From Xanthomonas rydalmerensis (lineage in GTDB: Bacteria > Pseudomonadota > Gammaproteobacteria > Xanthomonadales > Xanthomonadaceae): a stretch of DNA of 64,000 bases. Below the pieces are notes generated by a model. It was not told the origin of the DNA. It saw nothing but the letters and a program-made list of their open reading frames with translations, and made no database searches. A program made the translations under genes and the position numbers. Where the stretch lies: assembly GCF_033170385.1 (NCBI RefSeq), contig NZ_CP126170.1, forward strand, positions 4,364,001 to 4,428,000. The letters are read 5' to 3'. Shown piece after piece: positions 30,880 through 39,805 of this stretch (positions are counted from its first letter, which is position 1; the number at the start of each line of letters is the position of its first letter).

Positions 30880-31247
30880 GGCGGGCCGAGCAAACGCTTC
30901 ACGCCTCATCGCCATATCAGTACGAGGGCGCATGGGGGCACCGCGTGGCGACTGGTCGCGTTGCACTCGACCGCACGATGTCTTCGCATGCGGCGTGAAT
31001 GCCCACACCGCCGATCGCATCGCCGGGGCCGCGCGGCGGAATGGCCGGTACGCCATGTCTCAAGTACGCCATGCCGCGACCTGCGCACGCCATCCGGCCA
31101 GCGCAGGCGTGGGCGTCCCGGCGTGGCAACCGGGACGCCTCCTGGCGTCGCGATGCGTGCAAAGGCGATGCACGGCGCAGCGCGACGCGTCGATACGACG
31201 CCGCCTCCGGGCCGCGGACGCTCAACGCCGCGCGCCGCAATCCTGGG
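30880..31247. other. Gene-free stretch between yajQ and the aromatic cluster
   Basis: 368 bases. A weak six-base stem (GAGGCG/CGCCTC, about 30878-30906) follows yajQ. GTACGCCATG occurs twice about 20 bases apart at around 31050. Open frames on both strands are short and Arg/Ala-rich with no recognisable domain. I see no gene or regulatory element here. Confidence 0.4.
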
Positions 31248-32534
31248 CTAGGCGCCCGCGGTGACGCCCGCGGCCAGCATCCGCCGCCCCTGCTCCACTT
31301 CGGCCTCCAGGTCGTGCGTCCAGATCCAGTCGAAGCGCTGCGCCAGCGTCTGCGCCAGCCGCGTATCGTCGGCGCCGGCCTGCGGATCGCGCAGCTCGTA
31401 CAGCTCGCCGGCCTCGCGCGAGGTGCGCTGCACGCGGCAGGCGCGCGGCAGGCGCAGGCGCTCGTAGACCTGCAGCAGGGCCGGCAGATCGCCGCGGGTC
31501 AGGCCGGGCGTGGCCAGCAGTTGCGCCAGCAGATAGGCGTCCTCCAGGCCCTGCCCGGCGCCGGCGCCCTGGTGCGGCAGCATCGCGTGCGCGGCATCCC
31601 CGATCAGCGCCAGCCGCCCGTGCACGTAGCCGGGCAACTCGGCCAGATCGTGCAGCGCCCAGTGCGTGGGCGTGTCGATGCACTCCAGCAAAGTGCGCGC
31701 CGCCTCGCCCCAGTGCGCGAACGCCTCCAGCATCTCGCGACGGCTGGCCTCGCGCACCCAGGCCTGGCCGGTACGCCACTGCGGCGCCGGGTCGCTGCGG
31801 TCGGAGACGAAGGCGACCACATTGATCAGCCGGCCCTGCTTCACCGGGAAGGTGAGGATGTGCGCGTCCAGGCCCAGCAACATCTGCGGCACGTCGACCA
31901 GGTGCGCGTCCACACCGCGCGTGGCGAAGGCGGCGCGCAACCGCGCCGCGTCGATCAGGCCGCGATAGGCGCAAGTGCCGGTGAAGCGCGGCTCCGCCGG
32001 CGCGTGGCCGAGCGCGCGCAGCACCTCGCCGCGCAAGGCCGACTTGATGCCGTCGGCGGCGATCAGCACGTCGCCTTCGTACTGGCTGCCGTCGGCGAAG
32101 CGCACGCGCGCCGCGTCGGCATCCTGCTCCACAGCGACCGCGCGCTTGCCGAACTGGGCCAGCCCGAACGGCAGGCGCGTGGCCAGCGCGTCGAGGAAGT
32201 CAGCGCGATGCACCGAGGACTGGCCGACGCCCGGCGCCAGGGTCTGCCCCAGCAGCCGCGCGTCCTCGCCGCGGCGCCATTCGAACCACACGTCCTGCCA
32301 CGGTGCCGGCGTGCGGTCGGCGAGTTCGGCATAGGGCTCGCCCATGCCCAGGCCAGCCAGCGCGCGCACCGCGTTGGGACCGAACGAGACGCCGGCGCCG
32401 ATTTCGCCGAAGGCTGGTGCCGATTCGAACAACTGCACGTCGAGATGGCGGTGGCGGCACAGGCCCAGGGCCAGGCCGACGCCGGCGATGCCGCCGCCGA
32501 CGATGCCGATGCGCAGGGGGGATGCAGGGTTCAT
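31248..32534 (-). CDS. salA: Salicylate 1-monooxygenase-like FAD-dependent hydroxylase
   Basis: 428 residues. Flavoprotein aromatic hydroxylase: the FAD-binding Rossmann motif IGIVGGGIAGVGLALGL lies near residues 8-24, the DG motif is DVLIAADGIKSALR, and the second FAD motif is LIGDAAHAMLPHQGAGAGQG, the form typical of salicylate hydroxylase. It should decarboxylate and hydroxylate salicylate to catechol with NAD(P)H. Last gene of a three-gene operon with a small esterase and a FadL-type porin, the same set as sal genes of Acinetobacter baylyi ADP1. 3-hydroxybenzoate 6-hydroxylase is an alternative, but the neighbouring catechol pathway favours salicylate. Confidence 0.82.
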   Translation of the reverse strand: MNPASPLRIGIVGGGIAGVGLALGLCRHRHLDVQLFESAPAFGEIGAGVSFGPNAVRALAGLGMGEPYAELADRTPAPWQDVWFEWRRGEDARLLGQTLAPGVGQSSVHRADFLDALATRLPFGLAQFGKRAVAVEQDADAARVRFADGSQYEGDVLIAADGIKSALRGEVLRALGHAPAEPRFTGTCAYRGLIDAARLRAAFATRGVDAHLVDVPQMLLGLDAHILTFPVKQGRLINVVAFVSDRSDPAPQWRTGQAWVREASRREMLEAFAHWGEAARTLLECIDTPTHWALHDLAELPGYVHGRLALIGDAAHAMLPHQGAGAGQGLEDAYLLAQLLATPGLTRGDLPALLQVYERLRLPRACRVQRTSREAGELYELRDPQAGADDTRLAQTLAQRFDWIWTHDLEAEVEQGRRMLAAGVTAGA

Positions 32535-32556
32535 CTGGAGTCTCCGGTTGGGAAGG

Positions 32557-33276
32557 TCAGTCGCGGCCGGCCAGCAGGATCTTTTCGGCCAGCCGCGCGG
32601 GCGCGCTGAAACACACTTCGTGGCTGCCCGGCAGGCTGACCAGGCGATAGGCGCCCAGGCGCGCACTCAGCCGCGGATGCCAGCCGTACTCGCCCGGCGG
32701 CAGCGCCACATCGTCGGTGGCGTAGAGCCAGCTGCGCGGGATCAGCAGTTCGTGGAAGCGCTTGAGCGGCACCGCGTCGAAATGGCTGCGCGCCGGGGTC
32801 GGGCTCAGCTGCGCGTAGGCCTGCTGCGCCTGCGCCAGGTCGGCGTCGCCGATGAAGCCGTCGCGCCAGATCGGGAACGGCAGCATGATGCCGCCGTCGG
32901 CATCGACCGCGTTCTTCCACAGCGCTTGGTAGTGCGACGGCAGCAGGTCGAACAGCGCCTCGCCGTCGCGCAACACGAAGGCGTTGTGGAACACCAGGCG
33001 CTTGCAGCGTTCCGGTTCCTCTTCCGCCAGGCGCTGCACGATGCTGCCGCCCCAGCTGTGGCCGAGCACGACCAGGTCGCGCAGATCGTGGCGGCGCACG
33101 TAGTCCACCACCGAGGCCACGCAGTCGGCGTGCGAGACGCGCTTGTCGGCGCCGGCGCCATGCCCGGCGATGGTCGGCGCATGCACCTGCGCACCGTGCG
33201 CGCGCAGGTGCTCGGCGACGCCATCCCAGGCGTGGCCGTCATGCCAAGAACCGTGCAGCAACAGATAGGTTTGCAT
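32557..33276 (-). CDS. Small alpha/beta hydrolase, probable salicylate ester esterase
   Basis: 239 residues. Begins with the oxyanion region YLLLHGSWHDG. The nucleophile elbow is VLGHSWGGS (Ser near 95), and the catalytic His is in LPGSHEVCFSAP near residue 222. It resembles the methylesterase/SABP2-like group of compact hydrolases lacking a signal peptide, so it is cytoplasmic. Placed between the salicylate hydroxylase and the porin, it corresponds to salE of A. baylyi ADP1, which hydrolyses salicylate esters such as methyl or ethyl salicylate. Enol-lactone hydrolase (CatD) is a less likely alternative. Ester specificity is inferred from context. Confidence 0.7.
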   Translation of the reverse strand: MQTYLLLHGSWHDGHAWDGVAEHLRAHGAQVHAPTIAGHGAGADKRVSHADCVASVVDYVRRHDLRDLVVLGHSWGGSIVQRLAEEEPERCKRLVFHNAFVLRDGEALFDLLPSHYQALWKNAVDADGGIMLPFPIWRDGFIGDADLAQAQQAYAQLSPTPARSHFDAVPLKRFHELLIPRSWLYATDDVALPPGEYGWHPRLSARLGAYRLVSLPGSHEVCFSAPARLAEKILLAGRD

Positions 33277-33295
33277 GGAGTCGTCTCCGTGAGGC

Positions 33296-34489
33296 TCAGC
33301 GGAAGGTCCAGCCGATGCCGAGATTGAAGTAGGTGAGATCGCGGGTCCCGGCCTGCACGCCACCGCTGGCGACCGCGCCGCCCGGCGCGTGGGTGACGCT
33401 GCCGGTCAGCGACAGCTGCGGCGACAGCCGCCAGGTCGCGCCCAACGCGTAGTGGCGGTATTGCGCCAGCGGCGCCAGCACGGCCAGTTGCGCCTGGCTG
33501 TCGGGGATCAGGCGGCTGGCGCGCGAGTAGCCCAGCCGCAACGACCACGCATCGTCGAGGCGGTAGTCGGCGCCAAGCCGGAACACGCGCTGGCTGCGCC
33601 AGCCGAAGCCGGGGCCGTCCGCATCGCCGAGCGCGCCACCCTGGTCGATGCGATTGCCGTAGGCGCGCTCGCCGGACCAGTCGATCCACAGCCAATCGGC
33701 GGCCAGTGTCAGTGCCGCGGTGGGCTGCCAGGCCAGGCCGGCGCCGGCCTGCTGCGGCAGGTCCAGGCGGCCTTCCGGCAGCAGCCCGCGGTAGCGCTGC
33801 AGGCGGCCGAAGCGGATGCGGCTGGACCAGGTAATTCCCGCGTTCAAACCCGGCGCCAACTGGCCGTACCAGCCCAGCGCCATGCCATAGCCGTACGCGG
33901 TGTCGGCACCGGCCGACTGGAAACCGATGCCTTCCAGGCCGGCGATGTGCAGGCGCTGATAGGCCAGCCGCGGCGAGAGGCCCAGGTATTGGTGCTCGCC
34001 CACACGCCAGGCCAGGGTCGGCGCCAGCACCACCTGCTGCAGCTTGGACAGGGTGTCATGGCTGCCGTAGACCGGGGCGCCATAGTCCAGCGCCACGCCA
34101 TGCCCGAACACCGACACGCCCAGGCTCAGGTCGTCGTTGAGCTGGCGGTTGTAGCCGGCGGTCGGCACCGGGACCAGCGCATCGTCCTTATAGCGGGCAG
34201 CGCCGACCTGGCTGCGCACCGGCGCGGAGATCAGGGTGAGGTCGGCATCGACACGGTCGCCGACCGCGCCCATGCCGGCCGGGTTGTTGGCCGACGCCGC
34301 CGCATCCAGCGGCAAGGCGATCGAGGTGCCGGCCAGGCCCTGGGTCTGCGCGCCGTAGCCGGGCAAGGCCACGCCGTTGTTGGCGGCCGCGCCGCCGGAA
34401 ACCGCCGCCATGGTCCACAGCAGCGTGGTCCAGCGCTGCTTGAAGTGGCGTTGCGTCGTGCGACGCGATGGATGTCGGAACTGCTGCAT
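33296..34489 (-). CDS. FadL/TodX-family outer-membrane transporter for aromatics
   Basis: 397 residues. The N-terminal export signal is long (about 1-36, with TTLLWTMAAVSGGAAA). The mature N-terminus GVALPGYGAQTQGLAGTSIA and AASANNPAGMG are the FadL hatch-type signature (NPAG). Beta strands rich in Tyr/Trp run to the C-terminal YFNLGIGWTFR. FadL-like channels carry hydrophobic compounds across the outer membrane. Here the likely cargo is aromatic esters. It corresponds by position to salD of ADP1. First gene of its operon, with an unusually long 5' leader (about 300 bases) if the operator at 34820 marks its promoter. Confidence 0.82.
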   Translation of the reverse strand: MQQFRHPSRRTTQRHFKQRWTTLLWTMAAVSGGAAANNGVALPGYGAQTQGLAGTSIALPLDAAASANNPAGMGAVGDRVDADLTLISAPVRSQVGAARYKDDALVPVPTAGYNRQLNDDLSLGVSVFGHGVALDYGAPVYGSHDTLSKLQQVVLAPTLAWRVGEHQYLGLSPRLAYQRLHIAGLEGIGFQSAGADTAYGYGMALGWYGQLAPGLNAGITWSSRIRFGRLQRYRGLLPEGRLDLPQQAGAGLAWQPTAALTLAADWLWIDWSGERAYGNRIDQGGALGDADGPGFGWRSQRVFRLGADYRLDDAWSLRLGYSRASRLIPDSQAQLAVLAPLAQYRHYALGATWRLSPQLSLTGSVTHAPGGAVASGGVQAGTRDLTYFNLGIGWTFR

Positions 34490-34819
34490 GATCGGGCCCT
34501 CCCTCCGAGCCGATGCGTGGATGCGTGCCGCCGGCCGGCGGCGCGCGGGGGTGCGTGCCGTCGCCTACGCGGCGGCAGCGGAAATCGAACGTGGATGTGC
34601 TCGCGGTTCGGCGCGCGCCGATCGAAGACGGCGACGGATCGCTTCCGCGCCATCGGCGCATCGCCGCAGTGTGTCGCCGCTGGCGCGCGGCGCACGCGGC
34701 GCGCGCCAGCGCCACGGCACGGGTCGGCTGATGGGGTCGGTGGGACGCGGCGTGCGGTTCATGCCATCGACACTGCGCGCGATCGGACCGGGCGTCTAAG
34801 ACCATCGCAGTCTCGCTCG

Positions 34820-34834
34820 ATACTCTGCCGGTAT
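34820..34834. promoter_or_regulatory. Predicted LysR operator ATAC-N7-GTAT upstream of sal operon
   Basis: ATACTCTGCCGGTAT matches the BenM/CatM consensus ATAC-N7-GTAT exactly. It is the same motif as at 45327-45341. The bases around it also match that second site: an AAGAC(T/C)AT element 17-18 bases to the left and GCAGTGCA beginning exactly 37 bases to the right in both places. It lies about 330 bases upstream of the porin gene. Confidence 0.72.
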
Positions 34835-35145
34835 GTTCGTCGCGCAAGGCCCGAATCCACTGCATCTTCCGCAGTGCATCAATACGTGCGCGACACGGGC
34901 ATTGCGTTCATCGCCGCCCGTGCATGTGCGCCTCGCCCGGTGCGAATCGCGCAATGACGCCAGTGCAGCGGGCTCGCGGGGCAGCGGCGGGCGTCGCACA
35001 CAACGCGGCACAGGCGACCGCCGCCGAGCGCGACGATGCGGTGGGCGGCGCCCGCCAGGCGGGGCGACAGGCAGTGCCGGATCGCGAGATGGCGACGCTG
35101 CCGAATTGCACAACGCGGCACTGGGACGCAAGCATGGCCAGAAAG

Positions 35146-35187
35146 CAAAACGCGCCTGCACGACGCAGACGGCATCGTGCAGGCGCG
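35146..35187 (-). terminator. Rho-independent terminator of the cat-ben-aryl ester operon
   Basis: On the minus strand a 13-bp perfect stem (CGCGCCTGCACGA and its complement, loop of 11) is followed by TTTTGCTTT. It lies about 75 bases beyond the alcohol dehydrogenase stop and cleanly separates the long operon from the downstream sal operon. Confidence 0.9.
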
Positions 35188-35262
35188 TATCAGGGCGCGG
35201 CGGACAGCGCTGGCGCCGCCGCGCAGGTCGTGGCGGCAGTGCCGCCGCCGCGGGCGACCGGC

Positions 35263-36390
35263 TCAGGACGCCATGCGCAGGATCGGCTTCAGGGTGATGC
35301 CGCTGCTGCTATCGGCGGCGGCCTGGTTGATCTGCGCCAGCGGATAGAACTTCACCAGCTTGTCGAACGGGAAGCGCCCCTGCTGATACAGCGTCACCAA
35401 TTGCGGAATGAAGACCTGCGGCACGCTGTCGCCTTCCACGATGCCGCGGATGCTGCGTCCGCCCAGCAGCAGATTGTTGACGTCGAAACCGGCCTTGGTG
35501 CCCAGCTTGGGCGCGCCCACCACGCCGATCGTACCGAGACCGCCCAACGCCTCGATGCCGAGCTCCAGCAGCTCCGGGCGCCCGGTGGATTCGAGCGCGA
35601 AGTCCGCGCCTCCGCCGGTGATCGCGCGCACGGCCTCGACCAGATCGCCTTCGCGGTTGTCGATGACATGTGTCGCGCCCACCTCCATCGCCAGCTCCAG
35701 CCGCGAGGGCACCACGTCCACGGCGACGATGCAGGCGGCGCCGGCCACGCGCGCGGCCATCACCGCGCTGAGTCCGACCGCGCCAGCGCCGATCGCCACG
35801 AAGCTGCTGCCGGGCCGCACGTTCAGCGCGTTGATCACCGCGCCGGCACCGGTCTGGATGCCGCAGCCGAGCGGACCCAGCAGTTCCAGCGGCGCCTCGC
35901 GCGCCACCTTGATGGCGTTGTTCTCGCGCGCCAGCGCATAGGTGGCGAAGGAGGATTGGGCGAAGAAGTGGTCGTGCAGCGGCTGGCCGTGCAGATCTTC
36001 GATGGCGGTATGGCCGTGCGCGTCGCCACCGCCGAAGTTGCGCGGAAAGAATTCCTGGCAGTAGGCGGCGTGGCCTCCCGTGCAGGGATTGCAGTGGCCG
36101 CACGCGCCGTAGGTCAGCACGACATGATCGCCGACCTGCAACCCTTTGACGTTGGGCCCGAGCGCCTCGACCACGCCAGCGCCTTCGTGGCCGAGGACCG
36201 CCGGCAGCGGCACGGGATAGTACTGGTCGCGCACGATCAGGTCGGTATGGCACAGGCCGGTGGCCACCACCCGCACCAGCACCTCGTCGTCCTGCGGCGC
36301 GCGGATGCGCGCCTGTTCGATGGTGAACGGCTGTTGCGGCGCGTGCGCCACGGCCACGGTGATCTGGCGCTTGTCGGTTGCTGCATGCAT
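35263..36390 (-). CDS. Zinc-dependent aryl (benzyl) alcohol dehydrogenase
   Basis: 375 residues from the ATG at 36390, preceded by CCAGGAGACGTGCC. Medium-chain zinc ADH. Catalytic zinc ligands are Cys and His in GLCHTD and GHEGAG. The structural zinc lobe is YGACGHCNPCTGGHAAYC. The NAD-binding fold is FVAIGAGAVGLSAVMAAR. It resembles XylB/AreB benzyl alcohol dehydrogenases, converting benzyl alcohol to benzaldehyde. The aldehyde dehydrogenase for the next step is encoded 17 bases upstream. Last gene of the long cat-ben operon, followed by a terminator. Confidence 0.83.
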   Translation of the reverse strand: MHAATDKRQITVAVAHAPQQPFTIEQARIRAPQDDEVLVRVVATGLCHTDLIVRDQYYPVPLPAVLGHEGAGVVEALGPNVKGLQVGDHVVLTYGACGHCNPCTGGHAAYCQEFFPRNFGGGDAHGHTAIEDLHGQPLHDHFFAQSSFATYALARENNAIKVAREAPLELLGPLGCGIQTGAGAVINALNVRPGSSFVAIGAGAVGLSAVMAARVAGAACIVAVDVVPSRLELAMEVGATHVIDNREGDLVEAVRAITGGGADFALESTGRPELLELGIEALGGLGTIGVVGAPKLGTKAGFDVNNLLLGGRSIRGIVEGDSVPQVFIPQLVTLYQQGRFPFDKLVKFYPLAQINQAAADSSSGITLKPILRMAS

Positions 36391-36407
36391 GGCACGTCTC
36401 CTGGCGG

Positions 36408-37871
36408 TCAAAGTGGGTAGGCGGGCGCGGTGCCCTTGACGGTCAACCACTGCCATTGGGTGAATTCCTCCCAATTGGCCGGACCGCCGATGCTGCTGCC
36501 GTTGCCCGACGCGCCGACGCCGCCGAACGGATTGACGACCTCGTCGTTGACGGTCTGGTCGTTGATGTGCAGCAGGCCCGTGCGCAGCTGTTCGCCCAGC
36601 GCCAGCGCGCGGCCGACGTCGGCCGAGATCACCGCCATCGACAGGCCATACTCGGTGTCGTTGGCCAGGCCGATGGCATCGGCGTCGGTCTCGAACGGCA
36701 CCACCACCGCGACCGGGGCGAAGATCTCCTCGCGGAAGGCGGGATTGTCCGGCCGGACATCGCTGAGCACGGTGGGTTCGAAGAAGAGGTCGCGGTAGCC
36801 GCCGCCGGCCGCGAGGGTGGCGCCGGCCTTGCAGGCATCCGCCACCAGCCGCGCGGCATGGTCGCGCTGGGCGGCGTTGATCAGCGGCCCGAGCGCGACC
36901 TCGCCGCTGGCCGGGTCGCCCACGCGCAGGCTCCCGGCCTTGGCGGCCAGGCGCTCCACGAAACGCGGATAGAGCGCGCGCTGCACCAGCACCCGCCCGG
37001 TCGACATGCAGATCTGTCCCTGGTGCAGATACGCGCCCCAGGCCGTGTTGGCGATCGCCAGATCGAGGTCGGCATCGTCGAGCACGATCAGCGAATTCTT
37101 GCCGCCCAGTTCAAGCGAGACCTTCTTCAGGTGCCGACTGGCGGCCTCGCCGACCTTGCGTCCGGCCGCGGTGGAACCGGTGAACTGGATCATCGCCACG
37201 TGCGGGTCCGCGGTCAGTGCGGCCCCGGCGGCGCCGTCGCCGGGCAACACGTGCAGCACGCCGGCGGGCAGGCCGGCCCGTTCGAACAGCCGGGCGATGA
37301 CCACGCCGCCGCAGACCGCGGTGCGCGGATCGGGCTTGAGCACGACCGCGTTGCCCAGCGCCAGCGCCGGGGCCACGGCGCGCATCGCCAGGTACAGCGG
37401 GAAATTGAACGGCGCGATCACCCCGACCACGCCGAGCGGACGCCGTCGCGCCACGCTCAGCCGCCCCGGAGCCGATGGCAGCACCTCGCCTTGGCTGCGC
37501 GACGGCAGCGCCGCCGCTTCGTGCAGCGCGCTCGCGCACAGGCTCGCCTCGAAGCCGGCCTTGCCTTGGGTGGAGCCGCTTTCGCGCACCAGCCAGCCGG
37601 CGATCTCCTGCTGGTGGCGTTCGGCCAGCCTCGCCGCCTCGCGCAGCACCTGGGCGCGCTGCGCATACGGCGCCGCGGCCCAACCGCGCTGCGCCTGCGC
37701 GGCGGAGGCCGCGGAGGCGGCGATCTGCGCCGGCCCGGCCAGGCCGATGCGCGCGAGTTCCTTGCCGGTGGCCGGCTCGATCGCCGCAGCGCTGGCGTCG
37801 CTCGCCTGCCATTGGCCGGTAAACAAGGCGGCCTGCCAGGCATCGTCTTGCAGCAATGCATCTTCCGTCAT
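36408..37871 (-). CDS. Benzaldehyde dehydrogenase (aldehyde dehydrogenase family)
   Basis: 487 residues. NAD-dependent ALDH fold: PFNFPLYLAMRAVAPALALG with the coenzyme-binding KPDPRT, FTGSTAAGRKVG, the general-base Glu in SLELGGKNSLIVLD, and the catalytic Cys in QGQICMSTGRVLV, a context typical of benzaldehyde/vanillin dehydrogenases (XylC/AreC). It should oxidise benzaldehyde to benzoate, the substrate of the benABC dioxygenase encoded upstream. Tight spacing to both neighbours (17 and 23 bases) indicates co-transcription. Confidence 0.85.
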   Translation of the reverse strand: MTEDALLQDDAWQAALFTGQWQASDASAAAIEPATGKELARIGLAGPAQIAASAASAAQAQRGWAAAPYAQRAQVLREAARLAERHQQEIAGWLVRESGSTQGKAGFEASLCASALHEAAALPSRSQGEVLPSAPGRLSVARRRPLGVVGVIAPFNFPLYLAMRAVAPALALGNAVVLKPDPRTAVCGGVVIARLFERAGLPAGVLHVLPGDGAAGAALTADPHVAMIQFTGSTAAGRKVGEAASRHLKKVSLELGGKNSLIVLDDADLDLAIANTAWGAYLHQGQICMSTGRVLVQRALYPRFVERLAAKAGSLRVGDPASGEVALGPLINAAQRDHAARLVADACKAGATLAAGGGYRDLFFEPTVLSDVRPDNPAFREEIFAPVAVVVPFETDADAIGLANDTEYGLSMAVISADVGRALALGEQLRTGLLHINDQTVNDEVVNPFGGVGASGNGSSIGGPANWEEFTQWQWLTVKGTAPAYPL

Positions 37872-37894
37872 GGTCGTTCCTCGGGATCCTTCGT

Positions 37895-38860
37895 TCAGGG
37901 GCGTGCCAGCCGCTCGCGCAGGAACGCCGCGGCATGTTCGAGCGCGTGTACCGCCGCCGGCAGCACGCCGGCCATTTCGACGAAGCCGTGCACCATGCCC
38001 GGCAGTTCGACATAGTCCACCGGCACCTCGGCCGCGCGCAGGGCCTCGGCGTAGAAGCGCCCGTCATCGCGCAGCACGTCGCAGGCAGCGGTATAGATCA
38101 GCGCCGGCGGCAGGCCGCGCAGGTCCGCCGCACGCAACGGCGACACCCGCGGATCGCTTGGATCGAAGCCCTCCACGAACGGCGCCACCATCGCCTGCAT
38201 GGTCGCCAGGGTCAGTGGCGGCATCGCGGCGTTCTCGTGTCGCGCCGGAAATTCCCGCGCCGCTGGCGACAGATCCGTACTTGGATAGAACAGCACCTGC
38301 GCGCGCAGCGTCACCGCACTGCCACGCAACTGCTGGCATGCCACCGCTGCCAGACTGCCGCCGGCGCTGTCGCCGGCCACGGCCAGCCGCGCGGGATCGA
38401 TGGCAAGCCCGTCGGCATTGGCCGCCAGCCAGGTAATGGCCGCCACTACGTCCTGCGGCCCGGCCGGTGCCGGATGCTCAGGTGCCAACCGATAGCCGAT
38501 GGCCACGACCGCGCAACCGGCCGCCTGCGCCAATCGCCGGCAAATCTTGTCGTGGGTATCCAGATCGCCGGCGGTCCAGCCGCCGCCATGCGCATAGACG
38601 ATGGCCGGGCCGGTGCTGGCGGATTCGGGGCGATACAGGCGCAGCGGGATCGCGCCGGCCGGCCCCTGCGCATGCAGGTCGCGGACGTCGGCCATCGGCA
38701 ACGGCGTGCCTCCCAGCAATGCGCCGATCTGTGCGTAGGCCTGACGCATCAGCGGGATCGGCAACGTCTCCAGGGCAGGCACGCCGGCGGCGGCCATGCC
38801 CTGCAGCACCGCCAGCACCTCCGGTGCCAGCCGCGCAGGATCGAATGGGATGGTCTGCAT
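37895..38860 (-). CDS. HSL-family carboxylesterase, probable aryl ester hydrolase
   Basis: 321 residues. Hormone-sensitive-lipase family marks: oxyanion-hole HGGGW in YAHGGGWTAGDLDTHD, nucleophile elbow GDSAGGS (Ser near 160), acid residue in YTAACDVLRDDG, and catalytic His in ELPGMVHGFVEM. No signal peptide, so cytoplasmic. By position it matches areA of A. baylyi ADP1, the esterase that releases benzyl alcohol from benzyl esters. The next two genes oxidise that alcohol to benzoate. Separated from benD by 171 bases without an obvious promoter. Confidence 0.78.
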   Translation of the reverse strand: MQTIPFDPARLAPEVLAVLQGMAAAGVPALETLPIPLMRQAYAQIGALLGGTPLPMADVRDLHAQGPAGAIPLRLYRPESASTGPAIVYAHGGGWTAGDLDTHDKICRRLAQAAGCAVVAIGYRLAPEHPAPAGPQDVVAAITWLAANADGLAIDPARLAVAGDSAGGSLAAVACQQLRGSAVTLRAQVLFYPSTDLSPAAREFPARHENAAMPPLTLATMQAMVAPFVEGFDPSDPRVSPLRAADLRGLPPALIYTAACDVLRDDGRFYAEALRAAEVPVDYVELPGMVHGFVEMAGVLPAAVHALEHAAAFLRERLARP

Positions 38861-39031
38861 CGATGAAGACTCCAGGGGGATGGGGTGGTGCGGCGGGACG
38901 TCAGGGCCGGTGCACGGCGGTGCGCATGCGGACCGGGCTGCCGGCGTCCGCCCGCGAGACGGCATGGCAGACGGCTCGGACCAGGCGAAGACGCGGGACA
39001 ACGCCAACGCACGGACGGTCGCCCGCGCGCC

Positions 39032-39805
39032 TCATCCCTGGTCGCCTCCGCCGACCGGCAGCACGGTGCCCGTGATGTAGGAGGCCTCGTCCGAGGCAAG
39101 GAACAGGACCGCCGCGGCCTGCTCGTCGAGCGTGCCGTAGCGCTTCATCAGGCTCGAACCGAGCGTCTGCGCCACGATGTCCTGGTACCACGCCTGCTCC
39201 TGCGCGCTCTGCGGCTCGGCATTGCGCGGCACCCGCCGCGGCGGTGCGTCGGTGCCGCCCGGCGCGACCGCGTTGACCCGGATCCCCTGCCCCGCGTACT
39301 CGAACGCCAGGCAGGCGGTCAGCGCGTTGACTCCCCCCTTGGCGGCACCGTAGGGAACGCGGTGGATGCTGCGGGTGGCGATGGAAGAGACGTTGACGAT
39401 CGCGCCGCCGCCCTGCTCGATCAGATACGGCAGCACGGCCCGACATCCCCACAGCGCGGGAAACAGCGAACGCCGCACTTCGGCCTCGATCTGGTCCGGC
39501 GTATACGCCGCGTAGGGCTTGGCCCAGATGGTGCCGCCGACGTTGTTGACCAGCACATCGATCCGCCCCATCCGCGCATGTGCGAACGCCATGGCGCGCG
39601 CGTTCTCGGCGTAGTCCTCCAGGTCGGCCACCAGCGTCGTCGCCTCCGCCGGCGCCAGCGCCTGCTCCAGTTCGACGATGTGCTCGGCGCGATCCACCAG
39701 CACAAGCCGCGCGCCCTCGGCGGCGGCGCGCTCGGCGACCCTGCGGCCGATTCCTTGCGCGGCGCCGGTGACCACCACCACCTTGCCGGCGAAGCGCGGG
39801 CTCAC
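39032..39805 (-). CDS. benD: cis-1,2-dihydroxycyclohexa-3,5-diene-1-carboxylate dehydrogenase
   Basis: 257 residues, GTG start overlapping the benC stop by four bases. Short-chain dehydrogenase: NAD motif VTGAAQGIGRRVAE, NNVGG, catalytic Ser in IVNVSSIATR, and Tyr-x3-Lys in YGAAKGG. It rearomatises the benzoate cis-diol to catechol with loss of CO2. The GTG start was chosen because it gives the canonical short N-terminus (MSPRFAGKVVVVTG) and couples translation to benC. Its presence supports benzoate rather than anthranilate as dioxygenase substrate. Confidence 0.92.
   Translation of the reverse strand: MSPRFAGKVVVVTGAAQGIGRRVAERAAAEGARLVLVDRAEHIVELEQALAPAEATTLVADLEDYAENARAMAFAHARMGRIDVLVNNVGGTIWAKPYAAYTPDQIEAEVRRSLFPALWGCRAVLPYLIEQGGGAIVNVSSIATRSIHRVPYGAAKGGVNALTACLAFEYAGQGIRVNAVAPGGTDAPPRRVPRNAEPQSAQEQAWYQDIVAQTLGSSLMKRYGTLDEQAAAVLFLASDEASYITGTVLPVGGGDQG

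Larger units (their letters stand above)
34490..35262. other. 773-base intergenic region between the two aromatic operons
   Basis: Contains the LysR-type operator at 34820-34834, sequence resembling the catR-catB spacer on both sides of it (about 34795-34885), and the terminator of the cat-ben operon at 35146-35187. Open frames on either strand have strongly biased Arg/Ala composition with no domain. A short plus-strand stretch near 34900-34980 is faintly reminiscent of a LysR N-terminus, possibly the relic of a lost divergent regulator. No intact gene is seen. Confidence 0.55.

Noticed and set aside
30880..31247. Small gene between yajQ and the salicylate hydroxylase
   Set aside because: The short frames present have no ribosome site and Arg/Ala-biased composition typical of noncoding GC-rich DNA.
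34796..35161. 121-codon minus-strand frame between the two aromatic operons
   Set aside because: It runs through the operator and into the terminator region, has no domain and is Arg/Ala/Pro-rich.
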